Positions 62,666 to 64,000 of a stretch of DNA of 64,000 nucleotides are shown here, in pieces. Both the position numbers and the translations under genes were made by a program. The DNA comes from Pseudomonas sp. AFG_SD02_1510_Pfu_092 (lineage in GTDB: Bacteria; Pseudomonadota; Gammaproteobacteria; Pseudomonadales; Pseudomonadaceae). The notes under the pieces are model-generated. The model was not told the DNA's origin. It saw only the letters and a list, made by a program, of their open reading frames with translations, and ran no database searches. Where the stretch lies: assembly GCF_003331055.1 (NCBI RefSeq), contig NZ_PUQD01000002.1, positions 1-64,000 of the forward strand, given 5' to 3'. Each line of letters opens with the position of its first letter. The first letter of the stretch is position 1.

Positions 62666-63592
62666 ATGACTAGCCCGATTCCAAAATCCGTGACGCCGGC
62701 CAGCCCGGTGGACCAGAGCCTGCTCTACCCCTCGCCGTACAAAGAATTCTGGCAAGCCTTCGCGCGCAACAAGGGCGCGGTGATGGGCCTGGCCTTCATG
62801 TGCCTGGTGGTGTTCTGCGCGCTGTTCGCGCCATGGGTCGCCCCGCACGACCCGAGCGAGCAGTACCGCGACTTCCTGCTGACCCCGCCGGTGTGGCTCG
62901 AAGGCGGCACTTGGCAGTTCATTCTCGGCACCGACGAACTCGGCCGCGACCTGCTTTCGCGGCTGATCCAGGGCGCGCGGCTGTCGCTGCTGATCGGCCT
63001 GTCGTCGGTGGTGATGTCGCTGATCCCGGGCATTCTGCTCGGCCTGCTGGCCGGTTTCTTCCCGCACTTGCTCGGCCCGTCGATCATGCGCCTGATGGAT
63101 GTGATGCTGGCCCTGCCCTCGCTGTTGCTGGCGGTGGCCATCGTCGCCATCCTCGGCCCTGGCCTGATCAACACAGTGATCGCCATCGCCATCGTCTCGT
63201 TACCGTCCTATGTGCGCCTGACCCGCGCGGCGGTGATGGGCGAGCTGAACCGCGACTACGTCACCGCCGCACGCCTGGCCGGTGCCGGGCTGCCACGGCT
63301 GATGTTCGTCACCGTGCTGCCCAACTGCATGGCGCCGCTGATCGTACAGGCCACCCTGAGTTTCTCCTCGGCCATTCTCGACGCCGCCGCGCTGGGCTTC
63401 CTCGGCCTCGGCGTGCAACCGCCAACCCCCGAATGGGGCACCATGCTGGCCTCGGCCCGTGACTACATCGAGCGCGCCTGGTGGGTGGTGAGCCTGCCGG
63501 GCCTGACCATCCTGCTCAGTGTGCTGGCAATCAACCTGATGGGCGACGGCCTGCGCGATGCGCTGGACCCGAAACTCAAGAACGCCGCCTGA
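62666..63592 (+). CDS. dppC: Dipeptide ABC transporter permease DppC
   Basis: Second permease subunit, 308 aa, with the N-terminal OppC_N helix ([23 protein letters not shown]), [21 protein letters not shown] and the EAA loop [28 protein letters not shown]. 10 nt after dppB and 10 nt before dppD. Confidence 0.96.
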   Translation: MTSPIPKSVTPASPVDQSLLYPSPYKEFWQAFARNKGAVMGLAFMCLVVFCALFAPWVAPHDPSEQYRDFLLTPPVWLEGGTWQFILGTDELGRDLLSRLIQGARLSLLIGLSSVVMSLIPGILLGLLAGFFPHLLGPSIMRLMDVMLALPSLLLAVAIVAILGPGLINTVIAIAIVSLPSYVRLTRAAVMGELNRDYVTAARLAGAGLPRLMFVTVLPNCMAPLIVQATLSFSSAILDAAALGFLGLGVQPPTPEWGTMLASARDYIERAWWVVSLPGLTILLSVLAINLMGDGLRDALDPKLKNAA

Positions 63593-63602
63593 GGAGAACG
63601 CC

Positions 63603-64000
63603 ATGTCACTGTTGCAGATCAACAACCTGAACGTGCGCTTCGGCGACGCCCATGCAGTACCGGTGGTCGATGGCCTGGACTTGGTAGTGGAAGCCGGGGA
63701 AATCCTGGCCATCGTCGGCGAATCCGGCTCGGGCAAGTCGGTGACCATGATGGCCCTGATGGGCCTGATCGACGCCCCGGGGCGCATCACCGCCGATTCG
63801 CTCACCTTCGATGGCACCGACATGCTCAAGCTCAGCGGCCGCCAGCGGCGCAAGGTGGTGGGCAAGGACATCGCCATGGTTTTCCAGGACCCGATGACCG
63901 CGCTCAACCCCAGCTATACCGTGGGCTACCAGATCGAGGAAGTGCTGCGTCAGCACCTGGGCCTGAAGGGCAAGGCCGCGCGCCAGCGTGCTCTGGAATT
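63603..64000 (+). CDS. dppD: Dipeptide ABC transporter ATPase DppD (partial)
   Basis: First 132 codons of the ATPase; the window edge cuts the rest. Walker A GESGSGKS (about residues 39-46) and the Q-loop [16 protein letters not shown] are present; the signature and Walker B lie outside. A typical DppD is ~320 aa; dppF should follow. Confidence 0.94.
   Translation, partial: MSLLQINNLNVRFGDAHAVPVVDGLDLVVEAGEILAIVGESGSGKSVTMMALMGLIDAPGRITADSLTFDGTDMLKLSGRQRRKVVGKDIAMVFQDPMTALNPSYTVGYQIEEVLRQHLGLKGKAARQRALE

Overview
The window is a stretch of core chromosome from a fluorescent pseudomonad, most likely of the Pseudomonas putida group. Three things point there: GC-rich codon use, the gene order (lptFG/pepA/holC/valS, hisDCG/murA/mla, kdsDC/lptCAB/rpoN/ptsN/rapZ/ptsO, mreBCD/maf/rng, gatCAB, roxSR, dpp/opdP), and eleven paired REP elements carrying the P. 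putida-type CTCCCACAGG core. It is almost fully packed with housekeeping genes. I see no tRNA, rRNA, insertion sequence, prophage or CRISPR array. The first ~72 bases are homopolymer-rich and look like a contig-end artefact; the right end cuts dppD.

Layout. 0-4.9 kb: LPS exporter permeases lptF/lptG (minus), then pepA, holC and a small unknown gene (plus). 5-10.9 kb: valS, rlmF, an HU gene (minus) and yejK. 11-16.4 kb (minus): a GIY-YIG protein, an NTF2-like protein, a CynX-type MFS carrier, hisC, hisD, hisG. 16.5-21.2 kb (minus): murA, ibaG and the phospholipid transport operon mlaFEDCB. 21.4-28.4 kb (plus): Kdo synthesis and LPS transport (kdsD, kdsC, lptC, lptA, lptB), rpoN, hpf and the nitrogen PTS group (ptsN, rapZ, ptsO). 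28.4-30.3 kb (minus): fumC behind fagA, with a clear Fur box. 30.4-43.7 kb: the tldD/pmbA pair, yjgA, and a long minus-strand series mreB-mreC-mreD-maf-rng-yhdP-nitrilase-tldD. 43.9-49.1 kb (plus): gatCAB, an RlpA-like lipoprotein, a CaCA antiporter, a carboxymuconolactone-decarboxylase-family protein. 49.2-53.6 kb (minus): an amino-acid permease, an AEC carrier, and the redox regulators roxS/roxR. 53.8-64 kb (plus): a SIMPL-domain protein and a dipeptide uptake locus with three binding proteins, an OpdP-type porin, dppB, dppC and partial dppD.

How it works together: much of the window builds and maintains the envelope (LptB/F/G/A/C, Kdo synthesis, MlaFEDCB, MurA, MreBCD, YhdP). The rpoN-PTSNtr block links carbon/nitrogen status to transcription, and the his and gat genes support amino-acid and aminoacyl-tRNA supply.

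I found no convincing new multi-gene system. The points most worth a second look are: two genes (mreC and the CaCA antiporter) whose only well-placed start is ATT; a CaCA antiporter with glutamine in place of the first ion-binding glutamate; a fagA-fumC unit that lacks the orfX-sodA part I know from other pseudomonads; the layered fagA promoter; and a REP family with a constant core but several swapped, still base-paired stems, including one mixed pair and one pair in reversed orientation.
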